Origin: Trichostrongylus colubriformis
Taxonomy: Eukaryota; Nematoda; Chromadorea; Rhabditida; Trichostrongylidae
Reading direction: 5' to 3'
NCBI GenBank assembly: GCA_963978905.1
Contig: OZ022260.1
Span: 7,925,725 to 7,989,724, forward strand
Length of the DNA: 64,000 nucleotides
Shown: positions 36,201 through 51,200 of the stretch, piece by piece
Layout of the letters: every line of letters begins with the position of its first letter
How positions within the stretch are numbered: the first letter of the stretch is position 1
The notes under the pieces: generated by a model
Seen by the model: the letters and a program-made list of their open reading frames with translations, nothing else
Told to the model about the DNA's origin: nothing
The model's database searches: none
Made by a program: the position numbers and the translations under genes

Positions 36201-39200
36201 TTATTCATTACTTGAAAACTTGTGATTTCTTCAGATTACTAATTGCCCTGGAGTAGTCGCCACATCATGAACACTATTCTTCCTAAGAAACAGATTTTAC
36301 GAGTTTTGATACGTTTTAGGTGGTATGGGAATCAGGGAAGGAGGGGGGGGGGGAGGCAATAATGTACAGTAGATATCATACGTACTCTATGACACCTTGA
36401 AGCCACCAAGTTTATGCCACTTTTGTAATCTCTTTTTACGCTCAAGAAAGGAGATGTGAATGAGCCTAAACCTAGACAGACCACCTCTCCCTTAGCTCAG
36501 GTAAAAACGAGAATGGTATATGATCCATGATAAAGTCAATGTTTGTTACTGCTTAAAACTGAACCCCCCCCCCCTCGACTGACTCCCATTACGGTCCTGG
36601 TTAAATAGGAACTGTGATTTCACTGTATAATTTTGCATACCATGCTTTAAGGAAAAATCTCTTTTATTGGAAAACTTGCATTTCAATGCCATTTCCCGTC
36701 GATAACTCTATGTTCTTCTCAGAAAAGCCATATCCAAAGAATTTCTAAATAGGTTATTTGAAGTACATTTCGAAGCACTATTCTTTCGAAAATTATGATG
36801 ATTCTTTAAATTTCTCAAAATTTAATTCAATCCAGATTTCGACTTCAGATAAGGAGAAGCACTCACGGAAGTTTCACAGACTCAGACCTCTTGTCCAAGG
36901 ATGACTCCTTCCTACCTCTTTTTTCCTTGGATTCCCTCTCAAAAAATTCTTTTGAAGCTTCCACCTCTCAAAAGTTTTTTGAAGCTTCCAAAGTAAAATT
37001 TTCAACAAATAGGGTTGATATAAATGCAACTCTATTAAAACGATCACAGTTACAAAATTGAAGTAAGTGGACCTGATAAAGGAAATGAGATAATAAAATG
37101 ATAAATGATCAATAGCAATAATTTGTATCGGTGATTCCTCAGCTAGGCTGATGGGAATCTCTTTTTCTAGGTTTTCTGACACTATCAATAACAAGCAAAT
37201 ACAGCCCTGCCCGTATATCGATCTCCTGAACAAGAACATTGCGTCGCAGAGGGTTTTTTGTGTGATTTGCGATCGAATTAGGCTGTTCCACAGTGCAGCA
37301 GATTCGATTGGAGTAGTCGGGGATGACCCATAAAATCGCGTTGAAGTCGTAATTGCTGTGTTACTAATCTACGAATGATGGACAGCAATTCCCGGTTTGA
37401 TCCGTCCGTCAAGGGTTTAATTAGTCAATCGATTTTTTATTGTTGTTGAAAATAAACAGACTAACACTAAATAGAATATAATTAACTAGAAAAAACCTAA
37501 GACTCATCAGAAAATTACAGTATACGCTTCTGTATGGGGCGGATGGTCCGCTTGGTCATTCTGTAGCAATGGAATGAAAATTCGTGTTCGAGCTTGTAAT
37601 ACTGTACGTGGATTCAGTTGTTTAGGACCGAATCAGGTAATTTACAGCATAATTTCAAATTTACATCATAATTTATGTCACATTTAGTTTTTGTGGTTTC
37701 TAGCTAAGTAATTACAATTACGATATAATTAACTTGACTAAATATTCGCCTAGTGCGAACAAGCTTGTTGCTGCATTTATACTCAGATGTGATCGCGATT
37801 GCTGCAACGCAACCGCTACGCGACCTCGCGATCACTTTTTGGCACGTTTGATCATCATCGACTCGTGCAAGCATGCCAACGTATTGATTTCGTGGAGTCT
37901 GCGTTGCGGATGTGTTGCGACAAGCGACAATCGCGTCGTCGAGTATGAATGCAGCTCATGTGAAAGGAGACGTCACGTGAATATCACATCTCGTCCAAGC
38001 CGACTGAGTTTTTCTTACGCAGCTTGACAATAAGCATGCCCATTTACTGGTTATAAGTCATTGTAGACCAGGTATATAATCATACATCTCCATGATTTCG
38101 AGTAGGAACCAGGGTATGGCGTAGCTTGAAGAGATGGGTCAAAACCAACTGCCCCATCCCTCTTTACCCAATGCAACTAACCCGTGCATGTTGCATTATT
38201 CTTGAATACTGTAAAATCCTGGGATTTCAGGAATTTCTCCCATGTGATCATAATGTCTTTCCATCTACAAACCACGTCAAAGCACCAACGGATTATGATG
38301 TCGTTGATCCGTATGAAGCAGATCGTCGTGAAGCAATGAAACAGCTCTATCCAGACGATTTCCCGCCTGAACCATCGCCACCAACGAAACCCGTTCCGAA
38401 TTTCCTTAAAATTCCAAAATCACAAGGAGGACGCGATTTCCGTCGTATGCATGCTGCTCAGCCGAATCGTGAGTTTCTTGGTTTTTATCAATTTTCCTCA
38501 ACACCGTTGTTGAACATCATTCGTTTGGAAGTGTCGAACAACCTGAGTATGCAGTGGAGGACCTCAAGACCATAACGGAAATTACAGATTTATAAAGGAT
38601 GGTGAGTGGAGGTGGTGTAGTGACAGGTGGCGCACACCCCACGCTCATGGTGCGCGGATCAATTCCCGCAACAACGCCCGCCCAGGCCAACCAAGTCTTC
38701 CATCCCTCCGGGGTCGGCGAATGGATACGATACTCGGAGGATGAAGGGACTGACTTGTACATCGCCTGGCCACCGCAAGTCATTGTATAGACCACATCAC
38801 ATTCACCAGCCATCACGATTCTGAATGGAACTAGAATGTGCGGCGCATCCCACAGAAGGGATTGATTAACGCCAAAAACTTTATCTTTTATTACTATGAA
38901 GGATGGTATCACGCACCCCATGAGAATAGCTTCCGACAAGGCGTTCCGGATTAGCTACCTCGCAGGGTTTTTACTGGAGAGTGGGCATTTAGCTGTAAGC
39001 TGGTTGCTTGCTGCTCAGTATCCAACGCTAAAGTATCAATGTCAATACACACATTACACTATAATACAAAAGAAAATTCCTGTTCATACTAATGCAACTT
39101 ATTCTCCAATCATCATGAACGTCACCCAAAATCCCGCCCACTACGCAAACTCCACCCCTTGCAGCGGTACCAGGATTAAAATGCGTTACTACCTAGCTTC

Positions 39201-42200
39201 AGATGCCAAATTCATGACGACAAGCACCGAAACATGGGTTGTTGATGCAATCATCCAGTAGTCGAAGCAGCAAGGGTACACGAAACCCCACCCACCGTGA
39301 TAGCTCCGCCCTATGCATAATGTGAATGCTCTACTGCTCAAATTGACATGTAAAGTTCATGGGAAAAATACCAAAAACGGATTGTGTATGGGTATGAGCT
39401 CCGGCGCAGCAACTTAACTTTACTTTTCCATTTCCAGGCCTGCCAAAAATAATCTATACTCATTTTAAGCATCTGTACAAGAACCACTTGAACTGGACCG
39501 AGCACTGAAAGAACTTTTAATCGAAAAGCCAACCTCAGGAGGTGGGTTCGAAAGAGTTTTCATATGTTGAAATTTGCTTGAAATACGTATATTCACATCA
39601 CCTCTTTTACAGAAGCAGCATTGCGCCACCATTTGTCATCCGAGCAAATACAAATACATCAAGAAGAGCTGGATAATGCGTAAGTTCCTCAAGCATAGGC
39701 ATATTAATGAAGATAAGATCTCATTCCGTGAGCGCTAAGCACCGCGATCATAGAATGCTATATTAGCGGCTCTCGGAGATACGGTGGATTGCTGGTCTGG
39801 TTGTTTTTCACTAAACAGTTGACTTGTAACATCCAAACTCTTATCGCTGCAAAGCACGGAATTTTCCACCACCATGAAAAATCGGTTGCTGTTCGTCCAC
39901 TTGACTTTGCAAATCAATACGCACCTTGACCACTGCCGCCGAGAGTTGCCCACTAGACAGTCTCTGAACGCATGCTTCCTTATATTACTGAGCAGGTCAC
40001 TGGCTATGTAACAGCCGAAAATATATTAAAGGATTCGTGCACTGAAGATGAGTTTCGTTGTTAAAAGTGAAAATCCGGCCAGAATAAAGCTCTTCGAAGG
40101 CGGCCAGGGGAAGGGCGAAGCCACCGAGTAAGCGCCGCCCCGCCGTCCGCAGCGACTAGCGACAGCAAGATGCCTCCGAGTGCGGCGGACTACGGGGCGG
40201 GCACCTATTTGGAGTCCACTTCGGCCGCCGCTTTGAGCAGTTGCGTCTTACCCGGATTCTCAATTTTTCACATAAAACTTTGCATGCGGCCCTCATTAAG
40301 TAATTACAACATAAATATAGGGGAAAAGAAAATTCATTTTTCCGTCTCTTAAATCTTCGTGATTCCCGTTTGATTCTCTTATTAGGATAAACTTGCCATA
40401 TTGAAGGTACTGTGGGTGTATTGTTAGGAAATGCAGCGTGCAGCGTGCGACGTGATAGCGCGAGCTAGGAGCATTGCATGCAAGAGGGTCCCGAGGCGAT
40501 TACGTGTCCTATGCTTGAAATAAAATCGCGATGGCTGGTGGCATCTGCTGCCTTTCACCTACGAAAAGTTATTTGTAGACGTTCTGTAACATACGCTAAA
40601 GTCCATTCACTCCAATGGCATACTATCAAGGAGATTGTCATCATAATTTGAACATTGCAGCAGATGGGCGTTGCTAGACTCGTATTGGACAGAACGTATT
40701 CAGGCAATGTGGCACTAGTTTATAAAAACTTCTCGTAACGCACAGTTTTTATACTTTTCTTCACGTGAATTCCTACCCCCAACCGGGATCTGTACCTCCC
40801 TGAGTTGGTTCCCTTCTGAACGATTCGGTTTGAACGGGATTTTTTCTCTATTCAATTGTTTTCTTCTGTAGAAAACCGGAATATAGGAAGGATGCAGACA
40901 TGCATTTCTTTTTCTGGAATGTAGTCCCATATTCAGGAATTCTTTGGCCATTACGAGATTGAAACAGACATCACGATCATTGGATGTGGCGCCTTAGAGC
41001 CGGTCGTGAGCCTTAACGGCCTCACCTTCAATAAGAGTGCAATGAATGAGATTTCATGGACCATCGACCTGAACATGAGATTCCTGTCCTTTGGCGCCGA
41101 CTGTTCCGTCCCTCACTGAGGCTATTACAGAGATATTTTGTGCAGCTATAAAACCCCTATGGAGACCCCCCGATTAATAGGAACAAGTTCTTTATTGCAT
41201 CCTGCCGTTACTAACTGCCGCTATTTGGCAATCTATGCCTCCGTCTTGTCCTGTATTTTTTTTAATCTGGAAAAAATTGCAAAAAAAACTTGCGGATAGC
41301 TCGCTAGCGAAATGCTTTATAATGATGAAATCACAACAAGATTATACGCAGTACACCGATGGTGTGCCACGGTTATAGCGACATCGGACGTAAAAGAAAT
41401 TGTAATGCAGGTGGTGTAGTGTAATTGCACAAATCACACTCTAGCGCACACCAAACACTTTTTCCATAGTCACGTATGACAATTGTCGAATTTCACTCCG
41501 CTCTTGTGTTGGATAAGTCATGCCTTGGGCCGCCACGTAAATCAGTAGAATCAGACGATTGATTGGTTTATTGATCGATTGATTGGTTCTTGGCGAGGAG
41601 TATGGGTCGCTTACTTACTCACCTGGTGTTTTTGTCTTCGAAGGTGAAAGTGCTTCTGATTAGTGGGCAGGCCACGGAACTTTGAAAGTTCCTCCTCACA
41701 ACTAACCTTTTGACCATTATACATAACGACAGGTGCTCATAAAATTTAGCGTTAGTGACAGATACTTATTGATACTCAGCGATAATGTTTTTTTCTTCAT
41801 AGTGAGTATAATATTCAAGGAATTCAGACTGAATTCTCTACAAATTCGTGGCGAAGGAAAGATTGGTTCCATACGAGATCGCCAGTCCGCGAAACAAACT
41901 TGGGAGTCCAAAAACCTTTTTGTTCCCCTCGAAAAAATGGTAGGTGAACTTCCATTCTTTTCTTTCTTCTTAAAGATTTACCAGCACTCTAGCACTATAT
42001 CGTCAAACGATTTCGAATTTCATGGTTGCTATCGAAAATATGATTTAGTCACCAAAAATCCAAAATGAAATCCTGCGGAATGGCGAAAATTCAACAGAGA
42101 TCAAATCTGTGGCAAAGATTCCACTTAACAACGAGGTACGCTACATTACACTTGTGTATCACTACAGCAGGAAATAGTATATCATGAATGATAATGGTAA

Positions 42201-45200
42201 TAATATGAACGATATTAACGATAATGACCATAATAAGTATACCATTTGTTTTACTCTTTGTCTTCTTCTTCTCCCTAGCGTCAGGCCCGCACCGTTGCGG
42301 GGTCCGCTGCCGCACGCCGCTGGTGCATATGAGTGTGTCCACTTACGACAGAAAATCGCTTTGCGGCGTCGCACTCGCGGCGCCACCAGACGTTTTCCGA
42401 ATCGATTGCCCTTGGGGGCCCCGCAGAGCGTGGCTGCGTCACCTCTGCACTTCCACCCATGCCACACTGCCTAGTTTACAGGCTGCCATGCCCTGCCACT
42501 GGCGCTCGCCGCGAACGGCCACGCGATTTTTTGACGTAAGTAGACATAACCGCTGCATACTATTGCCTTTATACAAATCACATAAATTTGATATTTGTCA
42601 CTGATAGTGTCAACAAACGAAACTTCCCCCCCCCCCCCAATTCCTGGTTGAGGTAACTCAAATTTTTATACTATATTATACTATCTATATGCTTTTATAC
42701 TATATTTTCATACATCACAGTTTCGGCCAACAATACTATATGCGATTTTGGTTTTTAATTGTAGGTACATAACCTTGGTCAACTTTAACATTTCTTTTCA
42801 TTTATATTTTGCCATTTAAATTTATTTGTTAGAAAGAATCCATAAAAAGGTCATAACTGAACGAAATGAGCAGTAAGGCAGAAAGTAACACAGGGTAAAA
42901 TGAGTACTTCGTCACACGTCATTCGGAATCATAACAGCACTTTACATTCCTGGGACACGGTGGCTATTATTTTCAGAATTTTCAATCAGATAAATTGCTG
43001 CTGGACGTGAAAGTACTGATCCACTGAAGCAGCAAAGAATATTAAAGCAGTCAAAAATCCGAGAAATGCTACATTATTCTACCTGATCATTTGCTGGTGG
43101 ACATGTTTTCCGGTACCGCGTGCCGCTGACGCATCGACGAAGCCACCCGGATCTGGGATGTAAGGCAGTTGAACGCAACGCAGTGCACACCTGGACATTG
43201 CTGCAGCAGAGTCATCATCGGGCCTACATGAGGCTTTGTTAAGTTTCTTCGAGCACGCCTTTTACAGAGGAGCGGACATACTCTGCATGCATTCAATTAG
43301 AAACAGAATTTCGCTCCATACCAATTATATTTCGCTCTTCAAAACGGATGAGTCATCGATTTCGCTGTCCATTAGCCCCTTCGGCACACAACGATTATCG
43401 ACTGCTCTATCCTTTTTTTATGATTTTCTTTTTTAATTTCCATTTTCTTGCAAAATACAATAACCTCTTCAGCAAGTAATGATTTTTTAGTGCAGTGATG
43501 TAAAATATTTTGAATATTTCCAGAAGGAAGAAGCCAATAGCACGATCTCAAGTGATCATGAGGATATCACCAGCCCCGATTTCCTTCTCGAAGATGATGT
43601 TACTACGGTTGAATCTCAAAATATCTCAATTTCAACCAATAACGAGCTCAAAGAGCTACCGCAAGTAGATCTTGATAAGGAGGCGCCACCACCACCTGAG
43701 CCTTCAACCTCAGGTGAGGCTAACATCTTCTCGTTCCTCGAATCATTATCATACGTATTATAAATTATATAATTGCATATTATCACGCTATAATTATCAT
43801 TACACGGGCATATTTCACTTTGCTTTCAAACAGAAAAGTATGCGAAGAAAACTGCTATATAAGAAAATAGGAACCAGAAAATAAGTAAGGACAATAATCA
43901 CGACTTTCCACGTCTTTCACCTCACTCTTAATGATGGCGTAGTGGGTAGAGACGCACGATCAGGGAAACGCAGCCCAGCGAAGCCAACCCGCAATCTTTT
44001 GAATTTAGGTGAATATGACGAATCATGCGGAAAGAAAAAATCAAGAACTAGTTGGCCTTTGCGTACCCGGGTGTGTGCACTTACGACAGGTTTTCGCGCG
44101 GCCGCGCGCGACGAGCGGTTGGACGGGTGCGAGTACCAGTGGCAGAGCATGGCAGCCTTCAAGCGAGGCAGTGTGGCATGGCTGGAAGTGCAGAGGTGAT
44201 GCAGCCACGTTTTGACAGGCTCCCAAGGGCAAGTCGCACTAATGGCGCAGCAGTGCGACGCCTCGAAGCGATTTTTCGTTATAAGTGCGCACAGCCGTGT
44301 AGCCCTGTTGAAGAAAGGCGTGGTGCATTCACAAAAAAAACTGATCAGAAGTACTCACGCATCTCCTGAACAAGCCACCCCATTGAACAACTATTAGTCT
44401 CTTAGTCGTTTTTTCAAATCTAAATTACATGCCATAGGGAAAGAAAATTTAATTAGCACCGCGACGGATCCTTTACATATCCGCCTTTTATTCAAGATCG
44501 TGGATGCAATTCAATCCCTAGGATTTTATAGCCGCTGTGGCCATATAACGCTCCCACTGGAAGCTGGACTGGTTTGACTCCCAATGTGTAATGCATAGCT
44601 TTCAACACGTCCACTAAGTTAACTATGATTATACCTATTTGCTCCGCTAAATTTCATATTTAGGCGTATTTTGGTATAAAAATGTTTATCTGACCCGTAG
44701 CCTTATATCGAACCAAGTGATGCGAGCCTCGAAGCCTATTCCTCGTTTATTAGTTGTTTTTTGTTCGGACTATTGAAATAATCAAAAATAAAAGGTAAAA
44801 AGAAATGAAACTGAGATTATAAATAGAAGCTCCATAATTCCTCCCGTCAACTAAATGCTCGTCATTCAGATCCAAAGAACGCCGTGGATCTTTTCATCGA
44901 CGAAGATCATTTCCAGCAATTTGGCACTCATCCAGAAATCGTTCAGCCAAAGGTATCTTTTAGTAGATACATATATGGAATGAAGGAAGGGTACAAAGGA
45001 ATTTTATGGTTCAAATATGAAAAGCAGTCGCTGCATTCTGTTTCCGAAGACAAAATCGCTGATGACCTTCCCACGGTGACTTGCTGCAACCCATTGGGGA
45101 TTCCACGTCGTCAAGCCCAAAGTCAAGCGAGCCCATCGCATAGGAAAATTTTTAAGGAACTTTCCGCCATGCTTGATCTCTTGAAAAAAGCCCTTGCTTG

Positions 45201-48200
45201 ATCGATAATTACATTTTGTATTGCTATCGTGCCCAAGGAACGGTAGCTTTTGAAAACCATCCAAAATACCACCCGAGATCGATCTCGTGACCTGTTGTCC
45301 ATATAGTACATCCACCCTCATCCGCATCCCTATTATGGTAATATGGAGATGAGGCAAATTATTTAACAAAACTTTCAGCTGAGTAATACGATTGACGAAG
45401 ATCCTGAGCCCGAAGTGGTGACACCTGACGGACCAGAGGATATCACCTTCACAACGACAACTACAACCACGGAAGCACCCACTACAACTTCTACCACGCT
45501 AGCTACTGTTGCTTCAACGACTCAACACATAAAAATTTCCATGAAGCCAGCGAAGCAGACGACGCGAAGGCTGGATTCATCAAGACCCAAGTAAGTGGCA
45601 TGACCTTTGTGAGCAGCAATTAATCTTATTTGGAGGGACTTCAGAAAATGCGAAAAAAAATTATGTGAAAAGATTGAACTAGAGAAATTCCGCCATGACG
45701 ATACAGCATATTTCTCTGAAGAGCGAAGATAATTCCAAGATGACTAGAAATCACTTAGAAGCACCGGGAGGGGCAACTTGGACTCACGGTATGGGGTATG
45801 GTGGCCTGCAGTTCGTTACTTTGCACATACGACGCCTTACCAAGACGTCGAGTGTTAATTCTTTTTTTTTTAAATTGTTAACCCCTTTTTCTCACTTTTT
45901 CGCCTATTCTCTCTTTCACTGTTTCCCTTAATTGTTTCGGTGTACTGTTTCATTTGTTAACAAACACCATGAATGAAATTGAATTTATCCTACGCAAAAT
46001 CAAATAACAGTGGTGTCGGCCCGTCTGAAGCATGCATTGCGAAGTGTAGCGTGCTAAAACTGTATAGTATCCCAAGGGGGCGTTTTTTACGCTATTTTCG
46101 CTACACATGATCTTTTCTGAGTTCAAATGATCGTTTAAAAAGGCAGTGTCTTAAAATATGGCTTCCTCCCTTGCCTTCCTCAAAGTGTTTTTAAGTGCAC
46201 TTCAGGGGAAGTTTTTGACCAGTAGGATTCAAACCTGGAGTCACAAGGGAATTATGAATTTACGGAATCGTCTACGGAAAATGAGTTTTTTTGTTACCTT
46301 TATGTTGTATTTGCCGAATGTGGGCCACATGCAAAGTTTCACGCGAAAAAGTGTGAATCGGCTGGAATACAGCACCACAAGATCTCGGCCAAGCGGGCGG
46401 AGCCTCCGAGCGAGTGCCACCCCATCGTCCGCCGTGGCCGGAGACACATTGTAGGATCAGAAAGTTACGTCAACAGTCCCACTTACTGTTCTCAACAGCG
46501 GCAAACAGCGGGGCTGGGCTTTCACTCAGACGCCCCGCTGACCCGGCCAAGAATTTAGGGAGCTGTATCTCAGCCGAAATCTCACTTTTTCACGCAAACC
46601 TTATCATGCGGCTCTTAGTAGACAAATACAACATAAATATATGGGTAGGAAAGAAACTCATTTTTCCGCGGACGATTTCTCTAGGTTGCAATACCGAAAC
46701 TTCTGCGGAGTACGCCCCCATTCGTGCGCAGACCTATAAAAAGACTTGCAAAAGTTAGCCGACCCACGAATCAGCAGGTGGGTTACTTCTCCACTACGTG
46801 CTTGGTACCATTCTGGGAATGATGAAAAATGCGGCTGACCCGGGTTGGCATTGGTCCAGCACTTGATTCCCGAATTATCCTACCAAGAACAATCTACTAC
46901 GTCCACGCTTCATGAGTGTGATAAGGACGAACTGGACAAAGTTTTCGCGCTAATCAATCACTTTTGTGGGATGCGCCATGCATTCTAGTTCTATTTAAAA
47001 TCTTCAGAATCGTGAAGGCAGGTGAATGCGAATCGGCCACAATAAATGACTTGTGGGGACCAGCCGATGTACAAGTCAGCGCTTTTATCCTGCCAGACGA
47101 ATCTGTTACGATTTCACCCATCCTGAAGGGATGAACGTTTTGATAGGCTTGTGCGAGCACTGGTGCAGACTTGGATCCTCGCACTGTGAGAACTCTCGTT
47201 AGTGAAAGATAAAAAGAAATATTAGAGTAGAATATTAGAATATTAGAGTATAAATAGAAAAATATAGATGGCCTCCCATCAATCACTCTGAGCGGTCAAT
47301 GATGGGATGCGGTCCAAGACTTGAGCCGCGGACCACACTGATGAAAGCGGCGCTTGCGCACCACGAAACACCCTCCCCGCCTTTTTAGCGAGTCGCCAGG
47401 ATTTTGAACCTGTCCTGAAAACTCGTTAAAGGCCACTACAAATTGGTTATTGCAATTGAAACAGTTGAATAGCGCTGCTCAAACTAAGCTGGCCGACACT
47501 CTTAAACTAGACCGAATTTCCGAAAAATCACTTATCCTAGAGTAGTTATGTGACGAAAGTGTAGCGTTACATCCGCGAACAAACTGCTCTGCAAAATCTG
47601 AAAAAGAAAATGCATTCTAGTATGCCCAAAATGAGAAAAATGCAGAGACCACTTGTGATTAAGAAGCAGGCAGCACTTTCGGTAGTAACGCTCCTCTCCT
47701 CAATGCATCAATATTGATTCTTTGTAGATCAATAACATAAGGCGGCTCTTTTCAGTAAATTTGATGGATCGATAAAACGAGTGGACAGCGCAGTAATTAC
47801 GCCATACGGTGTGAGCAAGCTCCAACCAGGAATGGTGATGAAGCAGAAGAAAACCAAAGGTGATTTTCCAATTTCCGCTAATTTCTTTTGAAAAGTATAT
47901 TTTAGAGTTTCATTTTTATTTTGAGTGTTCATGATTTTTTCCTCCAGGTTTCGGCTTCACTGGATTCGCCGTACGCAAAACGTTCGATGCAAAACGCTTC
48001 ATTCATGCAGGAGAAGTCACTAAGATGCCACAGATGGTCGATCAATCATCTCAGGTGTGTTCCGCTCACTCTTCTTGTTCAAGGGAATCAAGCACAAAAA
48101 ATAAGTTTTTCTGCAATCATATATTTATGTTCTGATTGCCTATTGAAGGCTGCCTGAAGGCTTCACGTGAAAAAGGGGAAATTCTATTAGGTTGTAAGGA

Positions 48201-51200
48201 AAGTTTTGGCCGGTTTTTGAAATTTCAACTTCGAGAGATCATAACTCGGCTCAGAGTGCATCTTTTCTCACAGAATAAGCACCATTAGATTCGCTACACT
48301 CTTGGCAACACTATGCATACCTACAAATCTCAATTTGATAAAGGACTGATAATTTATATTGCGCGATGAAAAAAAGTCGACTCCAAATCGCCACTCTTCC
48401 TGAACACACTGCTACTGAAGGAGCTGGCCAGATGTTTTGGGAAGTGGGGCATGGTTAGCGCTAGATCTGATGGACATGATAGGCGAGTAAGGGCCTTACC
48501 CTGCAACTGCTTCAATTAGTCGAAGAGGATTTGTGAAAAATGCGCTTGCGCATGACTGCCGTAAGGGGTCCCGCGGCACCCATTTTTTTTGAATTTTTCC
48601 AAATCAAGGGTTTTTTAGGTGGTCAACTAAGGTTGCTTCTTGAGGGCCAATACTTGTGGATATCCCCTGCAAATATGGACGCTCATCGCCTTCTGCCGTT
48701 TTAGTTAAAGCGATTTGATCAATTGAAAATCCAAGCAGCTCGTTCTCTTTTCTGCACTTCTGAAACCAAGGACAATGTGTTCCATCCAGTGATTCACCCC
48801 CTCCTCTTGCAGTATTCACATTTGTGGTCACCTTCGCTGGGACTCGGCTAAACAAGAACTCTCGAAGTGAAGTCATCTTAAAAGTGCCATTTTCGCAGCA
48901 CTTTAAAATTTCCCTAGTAATTCGAAAACCTTGTGGCATTCCAAATAAAACATATATTCTGAAAGAGCAACTTTTTGTCTATTTAACGAGCACAATATGT
49001 CAGCTGATTCATGTAGACGCGCTCTGATATTCGAATTTATCTTGTGAACGCGAAAAAGCGGCCAGAACTTTCCTTACAACCTAATAGCTGAGATACAGCT
49101 CCTCAAAGTGGCGAATGAGGAGCGGGACCTTAGAGAAAGTGCCCGCCCCATCGTCCGCTGCACTGGGAGACGCACAGTGGAACAGAAAATTGCGTGAATA
49201 GTCCCACTCGCTGTGCCTAATCATGGCGGACGACAGGGCGGAGCAGTTACTAAAAGGCCCCGCTCCGTCGTCCGCCGCTCCCTCCCCCCTTCGTAACCGC
49301 CACTTTGAGGAGCTCTATTCTTGCCGGCTTTACTTTCAATTTCTCACGTGGAGCTTTGCATGCGGCCCTCTTTGAGCAAATACAATATAAATATATGGGT
49401 AACAAAGAAACTCATCATCCCGTGCATGATTCCTTAACGTAGCTCAAAATGGAAAGGTGCTGTTCTAGGTTAGCCATCTCGTGCCTCTGCAAGCTTAGGA
49501 AGCGTACATGACCATTTTCGCAGCACCCCTGCTTGACAAACATTAACCTGCACCTTTTTTTGCCGCAATTGTGAAAACACTCTCCGCTTTCCAGTCAAAA
49601 GATTTACAGTAGCGCTCAAAAGTGTTCGGCCTAATGGTTTTTCACTTGGGTTTTTTACTTGTAACTTTTTTGCGACTGGACCGATCTGAGAGAATTTTAG
49701 TATGTTGTACTTGGAGACACATACTAAGATACTATTTTGGCGCTCAACGGTGTAAGTTTCGTGATTAAATGCAATTTTCTGTTTTGAGTGCCATCCCTAT
49801 GCCCTCCCGTTGTGCCGCTGTCTTCAAAAGTCGTGGTCTTTCTACAAAATATTGATGTTCTCTGAGACTTGCTAGTCTTATTTTTTGCAAAGAAAGCTGT
49901 TTTTCTTGACTAAGCCTTTTCCTTTTCTCCCGTGGTTTTGTTGTGAATTTTTGTAAAAAAAAAACATGAAAAGAGTCAAGCAGCGCCGTAGAAGGAAATA
50001 TTGACAATAGGTTCAGGCACCACAAATTAAAATTTTCTCAAATTTGGTCAAGTAGAAAAAAGTTATGACAAAAAGTTTTGGCCGGAGACTTTTGAACGCT
50101 ACTGTATGTATCTTCTGAGTAGTATGTTCATGGACAGCTAGATAAGGCGCTGGAGGCTGGAACCTCAATGTATACAAGAATCGATCAAAGGCCACTTGGC
50201 CTTGAACCTAACTGAGATAGCTTGCCACCCGCAATCATGGAAGTATGCCCATGTGAAAGAGTATACCCAAGCGTACAAAGTGACAACTGAGGAGAAGGGT
50301 CTGTTAAGACACTCGAATTGAGTCAGTTCACGCAAATAAGTAACGGTTTCGCTCTTTATTAACGTGCGGTCCATTCACAATGGTCGAATTGCATAGAGCC
50401 GTAATCGAAGGGGAGTGTCACGCACGCCCTCAATCGCGACCGGTCATAGGCAAAAAACAAGCTGCATCCACCGCGCTGCATTTAGGCGTAATCGTCTTTA
50501 GGAAGGCGATCCCTAGCCGCGAGGGGCATTTGGCCACTATCTTAGCCGGATTCCTCAGAGAATTTTGATTTCAGGAGTTGTCCCCAGATACACTACGAGC
50601 TCTTGACTGGATGTTGCAGAACATCACGAAGATTGCACAACAAAACGAGGAATCATTCAAAAAGTGGGGTATCTTTCAGTATTTGTGGCTTTTTCAACTG
50701 GTAATGTTGGCCATTCAGCGCAATCAATGGAAACCAAAACGAAGTAGACTCCACAGGATTTCCTATTCCACAAGAGGTATTGTATTCCTTCTTGTATTTC
50801 GTTCAGTGTACATTTCCCACACTCTTTTAAGCTCTTCATAGAAGCAGAGAATACCGAGGCGGTCAAGCCTGTAAAGTTGCAAAAATCAAGAAAAACTGGA
50901 AAGAAGGTGTGTCATTAGATCCATCCTATACCTCATGACCTAGAACAGCAAACAACAATTTGTAGCCCCGAAAAATGCGAAAAGGATCGTCAAAGCAAAA
51001 AATGAGAGGCCGTAAAGATCAATCGATTGAGTTACACTCAGGGGAGTTCAAACCAATGAAGAAAAGAAACAGAAAAAGTGTATGTTTCCTTGAAATTGGA
51101 GTGATACATATCTTAATTTTTTGGATAAAATCAGGTCACTTCTTCCTCCATAGATGCAACATGGGACATTTCAGTTTCCAAAATTCCGTAGTCGTATAAC

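Noticed and set aside
38627..38824. ORFs at 38.6-38.9 kb as coding
   Set aside because: They overlap the SINE-like repeat that recurs inverted at 46.9-47.2 kb.
41803..41939. Longer version of exon 7 starting at 41803
   Set aside because: Starting there breaks phase with the exon ending at 39679. The AG at 41826-41827 restores a continuous frame on both sides.
43087..43296. Possible Cys-rich gene on the - strand
   Set aside because: A short chance ORF with no splice partner or domain.
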